A program made the position numbers and the translations under genes. Below the pieces are notes generated by a model. It made no database searches and was not told where the DNA came from. It saw only the letters and a program-made list of their open reading frames with translations. A stretch of 64,000 nt of DNA from Diphasiastrum complanatum. Taxonomy: Eukaryota > Streptophyta > Lycopodiopsida > Lycopodiales > Lycopodiaceae. Below are positions 10,720 to 22,275 of the stretch, one piece after another. Location: NCBI GenBank assembly GCA_029204225.1, contig MU832631.1, positions 1 through 64,000 of the forward strand, in the 5' to 3' direction. How positions within the stretch are numbered: position 1 is the stretch's first letter; each line of letters starts with the position of its first letter.

Positions 10720-11444
10720 AATCACATTCCATCAAAACAAAGCATGTATTAGATCTTGTACATAGCGATCTCTGTGGTCCAATGCCAACTCCATTATTAG
10801 GAGATGCAGTCTATTTTATCACTTTCATAGATGATTACTCCAGATGGTCTACAGTCATGTTCATTAAGCACAAATCTGAAGCCTTTGAATGCTTCAAGAG
10901 ACTCAAGGCCATGGCTAAGACACAAACGTCTAGGAAAGTGAAGGCACTCCGAACTGATGGTGGCGGCGAATACATCTCTAACGAAGTGTCCGACTACATG
11001 GCTGAACATGGTATTAGAAGACAGTTCACCACTACCTATTCACCTCAACAGAACAGGATTGTAGAAAGGAAGAATCGAACTCTTCTCAACTCAGCCAGAT
11101 CCATGCTACATCAAGCACACCTACCAACGAAGTTCTGGGTAAAAGCTACAGCCACAGCTTGTTATGTGCAGAACAGATCCAGCACCAAAGCCGTCAACAA
11201 CAAGACTCCTCATGAAGTTTGGCATGGGCACAAGCCTAGTGTTAGCCATTTAAAAATCTTTGGTTGTATATGTTTTGTTCACATTCCTAAACAACTTAGG
11301 AAGAAGTTGGATCATAGGACAAATAAATGTATTTTCATTGGCTATCTTGATGAACATAAAGCCTATAAAGTTTATGATCCATCCACCAATGTAGTATTTG
11401 TCTCTAAGAACATACATACTATGATTTCAAACAACCATCGATAA
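10683..11444 (+). pseudogene. Copia-1 integrase core and C-terminal domain
   Basis: The frame continues the polyprotein after the shift. The rve core shows the three catalytic acidic residues in order: HSDLCGPM, then RTDGGGEY, then RIVERKNRTL. The C-terminal GKGY-type signatures follow (HLKIFGCICFVHIP, CIFIGYLDEHKAYKVYDP). A 16-bp deletion relative to copy 2, near 11406, shifts the frame again and creates the stop at 11442. The protein would integrate element cDNA into the nuclear genome, but it is separated from gag and protease by the frameshift. Confidence 0.9.
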
Positions 11445-11452
11445 ACAATGCT

Positions 11453-12115
11453 ATGTCATTTCATCTTATTTTACGTAGCATGGATTCTTCCAATGTTGAT
11501 GTTCCTTCTACAGAACTTATAACTACAGCTACAGAAGCTGAGCAGTCGACAGTACCTGTCATTAGACTAGACCAAGCTTGCTCGAGCAGATCTGGAGAAA
11601 TTCAAGAAGAAGCATCATCGCATTTTGGTCAACCAACGTTCGCAGATCCTCACGGACTCGAACAGTTCCTGAGAGGTATGCACGTCAATCATTCTTGACT
11701 TCATCAGAAGAACCAGAGAGCCTAGCCAAAGCAATTAGCTCCAAGGATGCTGTGAAGTGGCAAGAAGCTATGGAAAGCGAGTGCAACTCACTTTTGACGA
11801 ATCAGGCTGGACACTGGTCGACTTCCCCACTCACAAGAGAGTTATCGACAACAAGTGGATCTTCAAGAAGAAGATCAACTCTGATGGTTCCATTGCAAAA
11901 TGGAAAGCACAGCTAGTGGCTAAAGGATTCACTCAAGTTAAGGAGTGGATTATCAAGAAATTTTCAGTCCTATCGTCAAAATGCAGTCAATCAGGACTCT
12001 GATTGCGTTAGCAGCTGCGGAAGACCTCGAAATACAGCAAATGGATGTCAAGACAACATTCCTCAACAATGTCGAAGAGGAGCTGTACACCTTCCAACCG
12101 AAAGGATTCGAAGTA
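11453..12115 (+). pseudogene. Copia-1 RT N-terminal part, truncated
   Basis: Across three frames this reads the link between integrase and RT (SSEEPESLAKAISSKDAVKW and QEAMESECNSLL). RT then starts with VIDNKWIFKKKINSDGSIAK, AQLVAKGFTQV, YQEIFSPIVKMQSIRTLIAL and IQQMDVKTTFLNN. Homology ends at about 12110 after FQPKGFE. The palm with YVDD, RNase H and the 3' LTR are absent. The minus-strand LTR of another copia family abuts the break, so the truncation may be due to that insertion. Confidence 0.88.
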
Positions 12116-12120
12116 ATTTT

Positions 12121-12946
12121 ATGGGTTATCATTGAAGGTCCTAGTGACAGTATCAATCATTGTTTGCAATCATGAACCTACATCAAACACAAGCAATATC
12201 ATTCATCATGACAAAGAGTAGAGGAAGATGAGCCACCAACACCAAACCCACATTGTATCTATAGAACTAAGAAAGTATTGTCATATTTCAAGATCTAAAA
12301 TGATCGCAAATATAGATCTAGGCACAATAGAAGATGCACAAAAACACATGTCAAACTTGTAGCCAATTCTACACATAGAATCTCTAGTTTGATCAAGATA
12401 ACTCTACCAAAGCAAGATATAATAAAAAACTATTGAAGATATGAAAAGATATGATCTAATTCTCTGTTAATAAGGCATAAAAGAGCAACAAATCATTTAT
12501 TACCACTCTCCAATAGAGATAGATTAAGCTTACAACAAGTATTCTACTCACAAGTAGAAGAGAACAAAAAAATGAGATAGTCTTGACTCCAATTGGAGCC
12601 TTCCAAAAGTGGAATGCCACTTAGGTTCTACATTCTCCACGACCTACCTGATATTTATAGCTGAAAGTGATGACTCTCTCTCCTCTCTCTAGAGTCATTT
12701 GGCCAAGCTTATCCAAAACTAGCCCTAAAATAGTCATATTGGCCAAAATTGCCAAATTAAAGCTAAAAATGAGCCTGTAGTAACTAAGTAGTCAAATGAA
12801 CTTGGAACCAACTTTAAAATTGGTCATGTACTCTAATTTGACATGTGTGAACCAACCATGTGAATTTTACTTGTTAATTTGGCCCCATTTAGATTCAAAT
12901 TGCCAAACTAACTAGAAAAGTAGAAAACTAGTTGACAATTTTGACA
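12121..12946 (-). mobile_element. 3' LTR of a minus-strand copia-2 element
   Basis: On the minus strand a polypurine tract (GAAGAGGGAG, 12947-12957) precedes TGTCAAAATTGTCAACTAG at 12946. That start matches the LTR starts at 24949 and 62363. Inside is a TATA box (GCTATAAATATC, near 12660) and the GGCAATTT block shared with the other LTRs. The far end is set at 12121 (CCCA on the minus strand) next to the copia-1 break and is approximate. Confidence 0.65.
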
Positions 12947-12957
12947 CTCCCTCTTCA

Positions 12958-13587
12958 ACTAATTTTAGCATAGATTTAGAACATAAACCAAGATGTGATC
13001 TATGATTTATGAATAAGTCTTTTTCTTTGAGTATATATGAATATGAAATGGAAAGAATTCGTAATTGATATAGAGAATAGTGTCCATAATGGATGCTTCA
13101 CTATTTCTTACATCAATTTTACATATCAAGATGAAAAAACAACATGAAGAGTAACATAGAATGAATGGGTTCCTCCATGCTTACACCTTTGATATATTTG
13201 TAAAATAGCAACAAACATGATTGAAAACAAAATCATGAATGTTAGTTTGCTTGCTTCCTCCATATTCCACCTCATGTGAGGTATATGTACCAAAAACACC
13301 ATGAACTAGCTTTCATTGCAACCTTGCCATAAAGGATCACCAATACTTGGAAACCTATGATATAATAAGTGCAAAAATGATGCTACCCCAACTCCATTTT
13401 CATAAACAAAACCAGCAATGAGTACTATTTCATTTTTAAGATCCATTGTATACAAAAAATGCACATGGATTCACCAAAACTTGTCAATTCTTACATATTG
13501 ACATGACATTGCTCAAACAAGAAGTAAGGTAGATTATAACCACACTTACTTCTTGTTCATTTTGACCTTACTTGAGTCTTCAATAAC
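12958..13587 (-). other. 3' non-coding region of the copia-2 element
   Basis: About 630 bp between the last coding remnant and the polypurine tract. A block around 13085-13190 (minus strand: ATATCAAAGGTGTAAGCATG, then GTAAAATTGATGTAAGAAAT, then AGTGAAGCATCC) is nearly identical to 62126-62235 in the plus-strand copy. No RT or RNase H homology was seen. Confidence 0.65.
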
Positions 13588-14340
13588 CTACAAAAACATA
13601 TCCTTAGTGCCTTGACCATTGGGTTCCATTTCAATGCCCTTGACAAGCTCCAAATTGCCAATTTCCTCTTGGTGTTGATGAAGCTCATTAAGATCAACCT
13701 CTTGATCTTCGATAAGACCATCATAACCCTTGCTCAAAAACATTTTTCCAGATCCATAATGACATCCATTCCATGAAGACATCCATCCTTTTCCATACCA
13801 TCATCTACACAAGAAGATGAATAAAAAGAAGTTAGGAAAGCAAAAGTTGTACCCTCAACAATTTTCTTACTCTTCTCATCATATGTGAGCCTTGATGGTT
13901 CTTGCCTTTGCCTTGATGTCCTCCTTGGATTTTGACTTGTAGATGCCTCTCCATCACCATCATCAAGAATTTTAGATCCATCCACAACACCACCGTCAAC
14001 ATCAACCTTTGGAACATTCCCTTCATAAAAAATGACATCCCCACTATGGCCACTTTCTTAGTTGAAGGAATGTAAACTTTGTATGCTTTGCTTACCTCAC
14101 TATATCCAACAAAAATGCCCTTCTTTTTTGAAGAAGGATTCTCTTTAGTCATATCATCAAGTGTAATGCTGACATAGAAAGTGCATCCGAAGATTTTGAA
14201 GAACTTGACACTCGGTCTCCTACCAAAGAGAGCTTCAGATGGTGTCTTATCATTCAATGGTGCACTCGGACACCTATTATAAAGATAGTTTGCACATGGC
14301 AAGTCTGAAGAAACTTAATGTTTCTGGCCACAAAGCTTTG
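13588..14340 (-). pseudogene. Copia-2 integrase C-terminus without RT
   Basis: Minus strand: MCANYLYNRCPSAPLNDKTP, SVKFFKIFGCTFYVSI and KKKGIFVGYSEVSKAYKVYI are the integrase C-terminal signatures. A frameshift follows. Next comes an arginine-rich and acidic stretch, then SSCVDDGMEKDGCLHGMDV and a terminal segment ending at 13588. Where RT should start, the sequence goes straight to the 3' non-coding region. The plus-strand copy at 61456-62000 has the same layout. The 5' part is cut off near 14340, with WPET-like integrase residues still visible at the edge. Confidence 0.8.
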
Positions 14341-15158
14341 ATAGCTTTTAAGTTTGTGTCTGCAGAAATATGTGGAAAGGACCAACAAGTCTTTGTCTCT
14401 GCAGAAATACAAAGGAACTGCCCACAGACAGAAACCGCCCCTGACCATAACCGCTACATAATGGTTTCAACGAAGCAAGACACGAAGGTCAAATGAACGA
14501 AGACTCAAAGACGAAGATCCAAAGTTTGAAGACCGAAGGACCTCTAAGGGAAGCCGAAGGTCGAGGGAAGACATGAAGCCACGAAGCTCGAAACACCCTG
14601 AAGACCGAAAGACGGTGAATCTTCATGCTCCAAGTACAAAGAAGATCAAACAAGTACCAGGAGGACGTCCACCTCCGCGGATGATGCTGAAGCCAATCTA
14701 AGTACCATTAGAACGTGCTTAACCAACCGTTCTTGTAATCACTGATTAACTTAAACCTTTTTCTCTCTATCCATATAACAGATTGAACACGAGAGAATCA
14801 GTTGGAACATCAAATTGGTTGAACACCAATGTGAGCTAGGCATAGAATTGTCAACCAATGTTCAAGAGTCCGCTAGTAAGCGAGACTGTCTGATATAGTT
14901 CGTGGGAGACATAGTATCTTTCGCGTTGACGCGCTAGGTGGGTTTGTCACACAACGCTATAGAAAAGATCATTGATAATACAGTAGTTGTTATGCTCATG
15001 CTTATCTTTATCTTGAATGACATCGAATGTTTGGATATATAGTTTGTCTGCATATATTCAGTTGTTTATCTTTATTCTGCACACTGGCTCATTCTTGTTG
15101 AATGCTTAAACAAATTTAAGAACGTAGGTCAAAATTAAAACATGTTCACATATGCACA
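14341..15158 (+). mobile_element. LTR-like sequence of an unclassified element
   Basis: No ORF. There are many GAAG/CGAAG-rich short repeats (14480-14640), a possible TATA region (CTATCCATATAAC near 14770), and the sequence GTTGACGCGCTAGGTGGGTT near 14932. The architecture looks like the LTR and leader of a plant LTR element, but no partner LTR or pol was found. Tentative. Confidence 0.3.
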
Positions 15159-16011
15159 TTGCATGTTGAGGTTTGTATTATTGAGAAACTTATTTATTTG
15201 CATATTCTACTTGCATGGAATACAAAACCGGAGTCTCTGGCTAAATTAGCTATTAAGAGGTTGGAAGAAGTTCTTTCAAAGGCAGGATTACATAAAGGAA
15301 TGTCACCATTGAAAAAAGTGACAAACTCTCCAATAAATCAAGAAATGTTTCTAATAAGCCATCAATTGGAGGTGCTAAAGCAAGAAGATTCTTATCCAAT
15401 CACACATGCAAAGAATCTAGTGTCAGATATGGAATTTGGAAAGAAATTGTTTCAGCCACACGAGTAATAGAAGATAGTAATCGAATGCAAAAGGCACAAG
15501 TGTGGAAGAATTTTGACACACTCATAGGTATTATCAGGAAGAGAAACCTATCATCAAAAGATATGAGTACTTTGCGAAATCATTGCTCCACATTTATAAA
15601 ATATGTACGAGATTGTTGGGGAAAAGATCACGTTACACATTACATGGTATTATTCTATTTCATTATATGGTAATTATCTCATTCATGATTATATTTATTT
15701 CTACTGATGTTACTTATTTCAACTATTGTTTGCAGCACATCTTTCTTCATCATGCAACTTATTTTGCAAAGGAATATGAGAGCTTAAGTATCTGGTCATC
15801 ACAAGGCATGGAAAAATCACATTGGCAAGCAAGAGGAGCATTTCATAGAGCTACAAATAATGGTGGACACAATTCAAAAAATAAATATTTAGTACAACTA
15901 TTCTAGTGGTTTTACAGACGAGGACAATTTAACTATCAAGCTAAGAACTCGCCAAACGTTATGATCTTTCATAAAGCATTCAAATTCGTAAGAAAAGAGA
16001 TATCCTCATGA
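15159..16011 (+). pseudogene. Decayed spliced gene of a possible transposon, unidentified
   Basis: Two frames joined by a shift near 15470 lead to an exon ending CATTACATG at 15646. A GTATTA donor, an 89-bp intron and a TTTGCAG acceptor follow. The frame resumes in phase at 15736. The spliced segment reads WKNFDTLIGIIRKRN, STFIKYVRDCWGKDHVTHYM, then HIFLHHATYFAKEYESLSIW, SSQGMEKSHWQARGAFHRAT, then VQLF, a TAG stop (15904) and WFYRRGQF. The THYxHxxxxH, Y-x-SL-x-x-x-SxQGxEKxH pattern recalls uncharacterised transposon-associated proteins of several eukaryotes (KDZ-like), but I cannot confirm this. One frameshift and one stop suggest modest decay. Confidence 0.5.
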
Positions 16012-16024
16012 TACAATGCAAAAC

Positions 16025-16027
<3 letters not shown>

Positions 16028-16086
<59 letters not shown>

Positions 16087-16090
16087 ATAT
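16028..16090. repeat. AT microsatellite
   Basis: About 30 AT units separate the convergent gene remnants at 15159-16011 (+) and 16161-17230 (-). Confidence 0.95.
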
Positions 16091-16160
16091 ATTTCAATTT
16101 TAATTTTCATCATCTCTAAGTTTGAGATGCATGGTATTGTCATGAAGGAACAATCTCCTT

Positions 16161-16500
16161 TCATATGGATCTAAAAATTGTGAATTTTTCTTTTTTCTCA
16201 TGTATATATATCTCGAATAAAGGGCCATTGAAGATGATCTTTCTCTTAACAAAAACAATTTTGAATGTGCATGTGGCATAATTGTGGCCTCCTAAGCAAA
16301 CAGACAATGCTCTAATTGTCGTTATAATGGTTGCGGCGAATGGACTATAACTCGTATGATATATACAAATTTCATTATTTACAAAATTTTTCAAATAATG
16401 GGCAAGGGATGCATCCTTCTGCCCAACAGTTCCCGATCCCTCGCAAAGACCTCCACGTCTTATAGCAAAGGAATCTACTTCGATGGTATTCTGTAAAGAA
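16161..16500 (-). pseudogene. Unidentified exon-like ORF
   Basis: On the minus strand an acceptor-like TTTACAG at about 16500 is followed by an open frame. It reads NTIEVDSFAIRRGGLCEGSG, then SLAHYLKNFV, then IRALSVCLGGHNYATCTF, and stops at 16161. It faces the plus-strand remnant at 15159-16011 and lies just downstream of the acidic ORF at 16580-17230, so it could be its last exon. Family not recognised. Confidence 0.35.
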
Positions 16501-16579
16501 GAGTAATAAGAGATATATTTAAATTGAAAGGTAAAAATCACAATTACAAAAAATAGAACAACAACTAAAGTATAAGGTC

Positions 16580-17230
16580 TCAACTTATAAGATCATCATC
16601 CTCAAAACCGACCATATTTTCTGTTGTAATGTCGTGGCCACCAGTAGACCTTTCAGTTCTCACTAGTTCATGATGAATCCTTGGTGGATGTCTTTTTTGA
16701 AACTCCAAAAATTCTTCTTCACTCGGCAAGGTTTCAGAATAAGCTTTGTATTTTTCCATCATGTCATCCAATGCCTCCTTGCCAGATTTCCATTCTCGAT
16801 CCTCCTTCACAATATCAATCTCGGCCTTGAGATCATCATAATCATAATCAATAATGTCTGAAAATTCTAACAATTATTTTGAGAAAACTGAGAAGATTTC
16901 ATCTTCTCCCGAATCAAAAACATCGTCAATATCATTGAACGGTATATAACTATCATTATTTATAATATATATAGGAAGATCCAGTAAAGTTTTTCCCTTA
17001 AAAGGAGTTTTAGAAGATTTACAATCGGACAAAATTTTTTGAGCAACAAGTAGTCTGTTCAAATTTAGAAGCCATTTTAGCTTCAGCTTCAACACCTATA
17101 TCTATGTCATCTTCATCTACATCCATTGGAACATATGAAGGGATAGCATGTAAACCTAATGAAGATGAACCAACAGGCTCATCTTCTAGTACTTTAACAG
17201 AGATAAAAATAAATAAATGCCATGTCTTTT
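16580..17230 (-). pseudogene. Unidentified acidic protein, one stop and one frameshift
   Basis: Read from 17230 down, a frame gives KVLEDEPVGSSSLG and a very acidic MDVDEDDIDIGVEAEAK. A frameshift near 17050 leads to KTPFKGKTLLDLPIYI and FNDIDDVFDSGEDEIFS. A single stop at 16874 is followed in frame by LLEFSDIIDYDYDDLKAEID, then KYKAYSETLPSEEEFLEF and a terminal GFEDDDLIS. The charge bias and continuity suggest former coding sequence of about 200 residues. No family is recognised. Its head-to-head neighbour at 15159-16011 may be the second gene of one DNA transposon. Confidence 0.4.
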
Positions 17231-17306
17231 ATTAGAAAGCGGAATTTTCTGTTGTATACTAAATTGAGTAATTTTTTTGAAGCTCTAATGTAATTTCGAG
17301 AATTTC

Positions 17307-17597
17307 CTATCGTGATTTTGTTTGGTTGTCTATATCTATATGAGGGGTAGTAATAACATGACTTAATTTATCAAGAAGATCAACAAGTTGAAAACCATTC
17401 TCATAATCTGACTTATATATATTGAAGGTAAAAAACAAAAGGAAAATAAAGTAATCCATTTCTTCGGAGGGAATTTCACTGCTAGCTAAGAAATCCTTCA
17501 TTATCCTCCGAAGATGTCGAGATAGACATACTACTAAATGTAAAGAAAGTAAACAAAAAAAGGCCAAGTATCGTTTCAACGTCGAAAACAAGGGCAT
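17307..17597 (-). pseudogene. Unidentified short ORF upstream of the acidic ORF
   Basis: A 96-codon minus-strand frame contains RRIMKDFLASSEIPSEEMDY followed by a hydrophobic stretch and DYENGFQLVDLLDKLSHV. The EIPSEEMDY part looks coding, the rest less so. It could be an earlier exon of the unit at 16161-17230. Confidence 0.25.
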
Positions 17598-17649
17598 AAC
17601 TCAAAGCAGGTAAAGAACCATGCATTGATTTGATATTTGAGAAAAATAG

Positions 17650-18590
17650 AAGGATATTGATTCAACACGGGCGCGCAAAGGGGAAAGATGAGAGTATACC
17701 AGTAGACTATGGTGCGTTGAATCAATACTTAATATCAAGTAAGCAATACGATATCGGTTCAATGCACAGATGCTGTACACGTGAACATTGGAATGCCAAC
17801 CAGTGCGTTGGATCAATACATGAGGAAGGAGCACCAGAAGCGAGAAAGCTCACAGAAAAATCGATAGCAAACTAGAAAAATGTCAAACCACCTCTTCATT
17901 TGTATAGGTTGAAAAGCATCTCATCTGTCAGGAATTCCAACAATATGCACGAGATTTCGTAATTTATGAGCACCGATTTCCAGACTCTCATGAAATGACA
18001 CCTAGGCAGTAATGATTTTAAAATGTAATTAAAAAAACAATTTATCGAATTTGCACGAGATCAAAAAATTTATGATCGTCGAATTCGAGACTGATATGAC
18101 CTGACACATACCAAGTCATGATTTCAAATTGTACAGAGGATAATGATTGCTTATGCACATTGGAAATGCGTCCCACCCCCCCATTCATATATAAACTTTC
18201 ATTCATGGGCTAAAAAAATTTATGACCTCCTCGCTCACTCACTCGTTTGCTCGTTTGCTCACTCTCTCTCTACCGATATCGATTCAATGCACACGCTTTA
18301 TACTCCTAGACTGCCATCAGCTTCTCTGCATGCCCAATCGATACTCCACGTTCGATATCGATTCAACATGCACACTGCATTCTCCCTCACTTCACACAAC
18401 TTTTTTGCGTGCTCAATTGATACGTCCACGTCCGATATCGATTCCATGCACATAACAAGCTTTCTCCTTCCTAGGAAAGCCTTTTGCGCATTTAGTCGAT
18501 ATTGGATTCCTCATATTGTTTCAATGCACTAAAGACAGTTCACCTGCAAGGGACACCACTTTTGCGCGTTCAGTTGATACATGGAGTGAA
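17650..18590. repeat. 79-bp tandem array plus scattered copies of its core
   Basis: CGATATCGATTCAATGCACA-like cores occur at 18274, 18353 and 18433 (spacing 79 and 80), with a degraded fourth copy near 18512. Each unit ends in a second phrase like GCGTGCTCAATTGATAC. Isolated relatives of the core occur near 17650, 17755 and 17800 and beyond the array near 19296 and 19390, in both orientations. The core contains the palindrome ATCGAT. No coding function. Confidence 0.7.
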
Positions 18591-19075
<485 letters not shown>

Positions 19076-19090
19076 CCAACGAGCTTGAAC

Positions 19091-19236
19091 ACTCCTGAGC
19101 ATTCTAGCTCACTTGTTAGAGTTTTTTAGAGATTTCTATTGCGCTACTGCTTATCAGCATTACGCATTACGCTTAATTAAGATTTTCATTTTAGCCGCTC
19201 AAAGATAGCATAGAGTACACGGTTTTGACCCGCAAC
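19091..19236 (+). repeat. Dispersed repeat, copy 1 (second copy at 49294-49438)
   Basis: Shares TGAGCATTCTAGCTCACTT, TATTGCGCTACTGCTTATCA, CCGCTCAAAGATAGCATAGA and the terminal CCGCAAC with 49294-49438, in the same orientation. Copy 1 follows the TC tract, copy 2 follows the LTR of copia-1 copy 2. Probably part of an LTR or a short element; unclassified. Confidence 0.75.
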
Positions 19237-20839
19237 ATACAAGGAAGTGGAGATAATAGATGCAAAGGTGATTTTCGTATTTTGAAACCTGAGATATCGA
19301 TTCAGTGTGCATTTTAATGTTTTGTGAATAAGTGACTTTCACGGTGCGCATTGAAACGATATCTCATTGTTTTTTTTATGATTTATAATATCGATTCAAT
19401 GCACACTTACAACGTTTGTAGAATTTCGTTCATCACCTTGCGTGTTGAAATGATATCTCATTATATTCTAGTTCATTAAAACATTTTTCTCAGTAACATT
19501 TGTTTGTGTAGTCCTCCCAACAAACAAATTGTGTTAGTTGCGGATGGTACAATTTGTATTTCAAATGTACATGTACAGAAAATTTTATACAAATATATTG
19601 AAATTTTATATATTCATGCATCTTCAATTTCGATTGTTGTTCCTATATCTTTGCATTTCAGGTGGTCTTCTTGGCTTGCTCTTATCTGTACCAAAAAAAT
19701 CGTGATCAGTGTATGATTTTGTTATTTGAAACATCATCACTAATCAAAAACCAAATATGCATATTTTATAATATACCTTTATACCATCCAATCGAAATTG
19801 ATAATATTGAGAAAGATCAAACTGCAACACATCAAGTTTTGTTCAAAAGTGATTTAGACTCCAATCTTCCTCGACCTCATCTCAACAAGAATGTTGTCAT
19901 TTTTTCTCATTGTTATTTGTAGTTGCTGTTTGTTGTGTAGTGAAAAATCTTGATCTAATGGCTTCCACTCATTATTGCATTTTATCCATCTTCTATAATA
20001 CAATAGCAAAGTGAGCATATGCTTTTCTATGTGATATCTAAATGTCATTGACGACTTAAAAACCTGCACTCAACTTGTCCATTTTGTTTTTTATCCCAAT
20101 GATCATCCAACAACTCAAAAAGTATCTCATCACTCAAGTCCTTACAAATAAACATTGTGTTCATTCGTTGAACATGACATTTAGAAAAAAAATCAACAAC
20201 AATAGTAAAAGAAAGATACATTATTCTTTGATCCAGTGCTACATTTTAATATACTCTGGATATCCATATACAATCTCGATCGAAAACTTTTTGAAAATGG
20301 TGAATATGAAGAAATCCATTCCTCACTAGAGAAATCCGGTAGTGGGCGTGGCTCTATCTTCCCGCTAAACCATTTTTATCTGGAAAATAGGTGGTCATAA
20401 GAAAATACTCCCGACTCCAAGAGGCATTATGGAGAGCATCCTTTGTATTGGAGTACACCGATATCAGAACGTATGACATCAATTATTCCGGCAATGGATT
20501 GAACTGATTGCCATGCAACGATATTCGATGGATATAAATCTACTTTTTCAAATAAAAAAATTAGCCAAAGTGCATAGATATTACATTATGTACAATCTAC
20601 CGATATCATTAATTGGGGACACGTGTTAGCAACCATTGAATGTGTAGATGCTAATAGATGCAGTAATGAGGTACTATCTGAATCTGAGAGGTCGATAATG
20701 ATCACATCTAGAAGCATAGATCAACCAATTATGGATGATTTTTATGTTTCTTATATGGATACAAGCTTATTCAGACAGAGTGGCTACCAAATCCGTCGGT
20801 TTACGTGCCTATGACAATTACAGATGAAGGTATCATGCT
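19237..20839. other. Unresolved sequence with short open frames
   Basis: Several short frames exist (for example 19504-19922 on plus, with a possible acceptor at 19661, and 20623-20814 on plus, with NRCSNEVLSESERSIM). None shows a recognisable domain, and they do not join into a convincing gene. Two cores of the 79-bp repeat occur near 19296 and 19390. No LTR or transposase motifs seen. Confidence 0.3.
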
Positions 20840-21100
20840 AACGATGATTGACGAAGGCCACCTGCCAATCTAGAATAAGGCCCAATATGGCCTAAATAAC
20901 TGACAAACCCGAGACATGCCCTCGAGTATAGCATAACGAAACCAAAATCCATTGTATAGGCTAATTTCCTACCAATGTGGATAGTTGTACAATAAATACA
21001 GTATTACATTTGAAAGTAGTAGTAAGACATAATCAGATTGCCTAAGAGATTATATAGTGTTTGCTCCACATCTAGTTGGAGTAAGGAAGGAACTAGTAAG
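20840..21100 (-). mobile_element. LTR fragment, family shared with 52385-52850
   Basis: On the minus strand this reads TTTCGTTATGCTATACTCGA, then GGGCATGTCTCG, GTTATTTAGGCCATATTGGG and CCTTATTCTA. The plus strand at 52605-52690 is nearly identical. The two copies are in opposite orientation. No internal domain adjoins this copy, so it may be a solo or truncated LTR. Confidence 0.6.
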
Positions 21101-21756
21101 GAATGGGTATATAGCTCTTGAAGACACTAATACTCCTTGTTAGAAAAAGAATCACGCTTGCCTTACCTAAATACCTTTCTTGAGATGATGTTCTAATACG
21201 AATGCTACATCACCGTTAACCCATTATTTTCGGTTTAGAATGAATTAAACATAAGGAGGTTATTTCGCTTTTTATCAGCATGAGATGGGTAGCACATAAG
21301 AGATTTCTTCGCCTTGCATCCAAGTACGAATATATATGAGATAACGTCGGTATGAATGTTATTCTCACCCAATAACACAATAATGTTCATGTACACATGA
21401 TGAGACTTCAGGCTATGCTAAGAGTGATTCGTTTCAAAGTTATTTTTTTGAAGAACTTACGTTTCATGCCTTAAAATTGATGAGGTTAGATAATAAAATG
21501 TATATAAGATTAACTTTGATTTCTAACTGGTAAGGCGGACCTCGTTATGGGACGCGTGTGTCTCAGCTTACTATCTGTACGTGTCACTAAACAAGGCACA
21601 TACAACTATCACATAAGCAGAATGTCAAAAGAATTGCCAAAATTGGAAGTATGCATCAAACTGTGAAATAAACCGGGCTTACAATATTCAACAAGATCTC
21701 TTAAGTCGTAGTTTATTTTACATATAGAGAGCTTTTCTCTAAAAATTTCAAATGTA
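21101..21756. other. Spacer, probably flank or LTR of the RNase H remnant
   Basis: No ORF. The minus-strand copia RNase H at 21757-22275 ends here, so its 3' non-coding end and 3' LTR are expected in this interval, but no clear polypurine tract was identified. Confidence 0.3.
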
Positions 21757-22275
21757 TTAGCACTTAAAAGGTTTAGTAACTATATTAGCTAGTTGATCTT
21801 TAGTCCTATAATGCACTAGATCAATTTCACTAGCTAACAACTTTTCTCTAATGAAATGATATTTGATTCCTATGTGCATGAATATAGGATTTTTAGCCAG
21901 TTGAATAAAACTCTGACTATCACACCTGATCATTGTAAGGCTTACTTTGCAAAATTCCAATGTTTTCAAGCATCCTGCATAACCAAACTGCTTCTTGTGT
22001 AGCTAAACATAATGCTTTATATTTTGGTTTTGTAGTGGAAAGAGCGATAGCTTCTTGTTTCTTCCTAGGCCATGAAAAAACACCATTGCCAAAATGAAAG
22101 AAATAACATGTGGTGGATCTTCGATTGTCTATGCTTCTTGCCCAATTTGAGTCTACAAAGCCTTGTAATATTGGTAAATCTTGTTGCCTCTCATACATCA
22201 ATTCAAAAGTAGTTGCGCCCTCAATGTAACGAAAAATTCTTTTTGTAGCTTTCCAATGTCTCCCTAGGTGTGACC
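21757..22275 (-). pseudogene. Copia RNase H remnant A
   Basis: Minus strand: RHWKATKRIFRYIEGATTFE, then GFVDSNWARSIDNRRSTTCY, SWPRKKQEAIALSTT and IKYHFIREKLLASEIDLVHY. This is the C-terminal copia RNase H, which degrades RNA in the RNA-DNA hybrid. The conserved Glu of the ALSSTEAEY motif is Lys (ALSTTKPKYKAL), so it is inactive. The upstream RT is missing: homology starts abruptly at 22275. Confidence 0.88.

Noticed and set aside
19504-20815. Possible gene exons on the plus strand
   Set aside because: Several short frames and one acceptor-like site, but no consistent phases, donors or family motifs.
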